DNA from: Pseudomonas viridiflava
GTDB lineage: Bacteria > Pseudomonadota > Gammaproteobacteria > Pseudomonadales > Pseudomonadaceae
Assembly (NCBI RefSeq): GCF_900580675.1
Contig: NZ_UTBG01000147.1
Span: 1 to 64,000, forward strand
Direction: 5' to 3'
Length of the DNA stretch: 64,000 bases
Below are positions 61,571-64,000 of the stretch, one piece after another. Under the pieces are notes generated by a model, which saw only the letters and a program-made list of their open reading frames with translations, was not told the DNA's origin and ran no database searches. Both the position numbers and the translations under genes were made by a program. Numbering within the stretch: position 1 is the stretch's first letter; every line of letters starts with the position of its first letter.

Positions 61571-63658
61571 ATGGCAAACCCGGACGCCCTGAGTCAGCAG
61601 CGAGCTTCTAATCGCCTGCTGCAACCGACCGTCAAATCCCATCTGGCGTACACGCTGCTCTGCGCATTGGTCATGATGGTGATGTTCTCCCTGCTGCGCC
61701 TGGCGCTGCTGGTGTACAACCGCGAGATGATCCTCGACACGCCGGCTTCGACCTTCCTTGAAGCGTTCGCCAACGGTCTGCGCCTGGACCTGCGCCTGGT
61801 GGTGTACCTGGTCATTCCGTTGCTGCTGGCCTTGTTCAGCGTACGCGCCATGGCCGCGCGTGGGTTCTTCCGGTTCTGGTTGACCGTCGCGTCCAGCATT
61901 GCGCTGTTCCTCGGCTTGATGGAAATGGACTTCTACCGCGAGTTCCACCAGCGCCTTAACGGCCTGGTCTTCCAGTATGTGAAGGAAGACCCGAAAACCG
62001 TGATGAGCATGCTCTGGTACGGTTTCCCGGTGGTGCGCTACCTGCTGGCCTGGGCCGTGGGCACGCTGATCCTGAGCATGGCGTTCAAGGGCGCCGACCG
62101 CGCGACTCGCCCGCGCGGCCCGTTCAGCGGCGGCAGCATCGGCACGCGCCAGGTGGCGCCGTGGTACAGCCGCATTGCGGTGTTCGTGGTCTGCCTGCTG
62201 ATCGCCGTGGTTGCCGCCCGTGGCACCCTGCGTCAGGGCCCGCCGCTGCGTTGGGGCGACGTGTACACCACCGACTCCAACTTCGCCAACCAGTTGGGCC
62301 TCAATGGCACCTTGTCGCTGATTGGCGCGGCCAAGTCTCGCTTCGGTGAAGACCGTTCGAATATCTGGAAGGCCACTCTGGACCAACCGCTGGCCACCCA
62401 GACCGTGCGTGACATGCTGGTACTGCCGCAAGAGAAGCTGGTCGATACCGACATCGCCGCCGTGCGCCGTGACTACACGCCACCGGCCGAGAAGACCCTG
62501 CCGATCAAGAACGTGGTCGTGATCCTGATGGAAAGCTTTGCCGGTCACTCGGTAGGCGCCCTGGGTCGTCCGGGCAACATCACGCCGTACTTCGACAAGC
62601 TGTCCAAGGAAGGCCTGCTGTTCGACCGTTTCTTCTCCAACGGCACTCACACCCACCAGGGTATGTTCGCCACCATGGCCTGCTTCCCGAACCTGCCGGG
62701 CTTCGAATACCTGATGCAGACCCCCGAAGGCAGCCACAAACTGTCGGGCCTGCCGCAGTTGCTCAGCGCGCGGGATTTCAACGACGTGTATGTCTACAAC
62801 GGCGACTTCGCCTGGGACAACCAGTCGGGCTTCTTCAGCAACCAGGGCATGACCAACTTCATCGGGCGTAACGACTTTGTCGACCCGGTGTTTTCCGACC
62901 CGACGTGGGGCGTGTCCGACCAGGACATGTTCAACCGTGGGCTGGAAGAGTTGAAAGCCCGTGAAGGCGGCAAGCCGTTCTATGCGCTGCTGCAAACCCT
63001 GTCCAACCACACGCCGTACGCATTGCCGAACCCGTTGCCAGTGGAAAAAGTCACTGGCCGTGGTAGCCTCGACGAGCATTTGACGGCCATGCGTTACTCC
63101 GACTGGGCCCTGGGCCAATTCTTTGAAAAGGCCCGCAAGGAGCCGTACTTCAAGGAAACCCTGTTCGTGATCGTGGGTGACCACGGCTTCGGCAACGAAC
63201 AGCAGATCACCGAAATGGACCTGGGCCGCTTCAACGTGCCGATGCTGATGATTGCGCCGGGCATGCAAGAGAAGTTCGGTGAGCGTGACCACACCGTGGG
63301 CACTCAGATCGACATCGTGCCGACCATCATGGGCCGCCTCGGTGGCGATACCTTGCACCAGTGCTGGGGCCGCGACTTGCTGAACCTGCCGGAAGGCGAC
63401 AAGGGCTTCGGCGTAATCAAGCCTTCGGGCAGCGACCAGACCGTTGCGTTGGTGACCTCCGACCGCATCCTGGTATTGCCCAAGGAAATGCCACCGAAGC
63501 TGTGGGAATACGAACTGGGCGCCAACCCGACCGGTAAAGTGATTCCCGAATCGCCGGACGAAGCGGCGCTGAAGCAAAAACTCGAGTCGTTCCTGCAGAC
63601 CGCTACAAAGAGCCTGTTGGACAACACTGCCGGTGTGGTAAACGGTAAGCCGGACTAA
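61571..63658 (+). CDS. LTA-synthase-family membrane sulfatase/phosphoglycerol-transferase-like protein
   Basis: A 695-residue inner-membrane protein: about five N-terminal helices (to residue 220), then a periplasmic sulfatase-fold domain. Landmarks: IKNVVVILMESFAGHSVG with the metal-binding Glu, SNGTHTHQGMFATMACFP with the nucleophile Thr region, YVYNGDFAWDNQSGFF, and VIVGDHGFGNE (metal Asp-His). In Gram-positive bacteria such enzymes make lipoteichoic acid; in Gram-negatives relatives add phosphoglycerol to glucans or other envelope molecules. The acceptor here is unknown. It has its own terminator. Confidence 0.9.
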   Translation: MANPDALSQQRASNRLLQPTVKSHLAYTLLCALVMMVMFSLLRLALLVYNREMILDTPASTFLEAFANGLRLDLRLVVYLVIPLLLALFSVRAMAARGFFRFWLTVASSIALFLGLMEMDFYREFHQRLNGLVFQYVKEDPKTVMSMLWYGFPVVRYLLAWAVGTLILSMAFKGADRATRPRGPFSGGSIGTRQVAPWYSRIAVFVVCLLIAVVAARGTLRQGPPLRWGDVYTTDSNFANQLGLNGTLSLIGAAKSRFGEDRSNIWKATLDQPLATQTVRDMLVLPQEKLVDTDIAAVRRDYTPPAEKTLPIKNVVVILMESFAGHSVGALGRPGNITPYFDKLSKEGLLFDRFFSNGTHTHQGMFATMACFPNLPGFEYLMQTPEGSHKLSGLPQLLSARDFNDVYVYNGDFAWDNQSGFFSNQGMTNFIGRNDFVDPVFSDPTWGVSDQDMFNRGLEELKAREGGKPFYALLQTLSNHTPYALPNPLPVEKVTGRGSLDEHLTAMRYSDWALGQFFEKARKEPYFKETLFVIVGDHGFGNEQQITEMDLGRFNVPMLMIAPGMQEKFGERDHTVGTQIDIVPTIMGRLGGDTLHQCWGRDLLNLPEGDKGFGVIKPSGSDQTVALVTSDRILVLPKEMPPKLWEYELGANPTGKVIPESPDEAALKQKLESFLQTATKSLLDNTAGVVNGKPD

Positions 63659-63670
63659 CTAACCGGCAAT

Positions 63671-63700
63671 AAAAAAGAGGCCCTCAGGGCCTCTTTTTTT
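63671..63700. terminator. Bidirectional Rho-independent terminator
   Basis: AAAAAAGAGGCCC pairs with GGGCCTCTTTTTT around a CT loop, T7 following. Ends the LTA-synthase-like gene (plus) and probably the DUF3309 gene (minus, ends at 63710). Confidence 0.93.
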
Positions 63701-63709
63701 GTCCGGAAT

Positions 63710-63862
63710 TTATATCCGGCCGAGCAACAACAGTACGACCAGTACCACCAGGACAACGCCCAGGATACCCGACGGGCCATAACCCCAGTTACGCGAGTGA
63801 GGGAACACTGGCAGACCGCCGACCAGCAGGAGGATCAGGATGATGATTAGAATGAGGCTCAT
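63710..63862 (-). CDS. DUF3309 small membrane protein
   Basis: A 50-residue protein, MSLILIIILILLLVGGLPVF with PHSRNWGYGPSG and a second helix ILGVVLVVLVVLLLLGRI. Two helices around a short conserved loop are the DUF3309 pattern. Function unknown; related genes are often stress-induced. I chose the ATG at 63862 rather than the longer in-frame start at 63919, because the family begins MSLI/MTLI. The last 138 bases of the window upstream of it hold no other gene. Confidence 0.85.
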   Translation of the reverse strand: MSLILIIILILLLVGGLPVFPHSRNWGYGPSGILGVVLVVLVVLLLLGRI

Positions 63863-64000
63863 GTTTATTTCCTTATAGGCCTTGTGCAAGGACTGATTGT
63901 TTAACGTTAGGCCTGCCATTTAATGACGGACGCCTTAACAACTCCGACTGCGCCACTTGGCAGAAAATTCCGTGTTTTTTTAAAGCATTTTGCGAACCTG

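Noticed and set aside
61430..63577. A 715-codon minus-strand open frame opposite the LTA-synthase-like gene
   Set aside because: Antisense shadow of a strongly conserved gene; composition is typical of such shadows and there is no ribosome site.

Overview
This window looks like a chromosomal segment of a fluorescent Pseudomonas, probably the P. fluorescens group. It has high GC with strong third-position bias, a pyoverdine gene pair (pvdH plus an mbtH-like gene) behind a PvdS-type iron-starvation promoter, and many REP/REPIN palindromes of the GTGGGAGC type between genes. Nearly every protein is of a kind common in Pseudomonas. I see no rRNA, tRNA, insertion sequence, prophage or CRISPR array.

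Layout. 1-6 kb: a partial GntR/MocR-type regulator facing an AhpD-like protein; a 2-hydroxyacid dehydrogenase followed by a phosphotransferase-SDR pair; an exported protein of unknown function; a serine/threonine-type transporter. 6-12 kb: acnB with a long, strongly structured upstream region; a DUF1289 protein; a repeat-rich block; pvdH-mbtH. 12-24 kb: an exported M20 amidohydrolase, a large MscS channel, aminopeptidase M18, rluA, minCDE, lpxL and a patatin-like lipase, and a Tsx/OmpK-like porin. 24-38 kb: a purine-degradation region (NCS2 permease, puuD, allA, alc, uraD, puuE, uraH and an AzgA-like permease) that takes purine rings through urate, 5-hydroxyisourate, OHCU, allantoin and allantoate to ureidoglycolate and glyoxylate. 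It is interrupted by a 5.3 kb gene for a giant toxin-like protein and a LysE exporter. 38-48 kb: a MarR regulator divergent from an aminotransferase-GST pair; a two-gene triterpene module (squalene-hopene cyclase and squalene synthase); a LysR-controlled operon of a CitMHS transporter and two AtuA-type proteins. 48-57 kb: folE, smr, a cysteine hydrolase, prmB, an alpha/beta hydrolase, aroC, an MFS transporter and a dioxygenase-like cupin. 57-64 kb: a small LuxR-type regulator, DUF3509, a long-chain acyl-CoA synthetase, an ankyrin protein, small membrane proteins and an LTA-synthase-like membrane sulfatase.

Points that stand out. (1) The acnB leader carries three nested stems; the outer one is fully paired only as RNA of the acnB sense strand. 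(2) The acireductone-dioxygenase homologue behind aroC has lost three of its four metal ligands. (3) A compact squalene synthase/squalene-hopene cyclase pair, unusual for a pseudomonad. (4) prmB and the nearby alpha/beta hydrolase each carry a one-base deletion, so they are either real lesions or local sequence errors. (5) A shared TTGTATACAA-type palindrome lies in front of the purine genes. (6) An uncharacterised 1,753-residue DUF6543-like protein.
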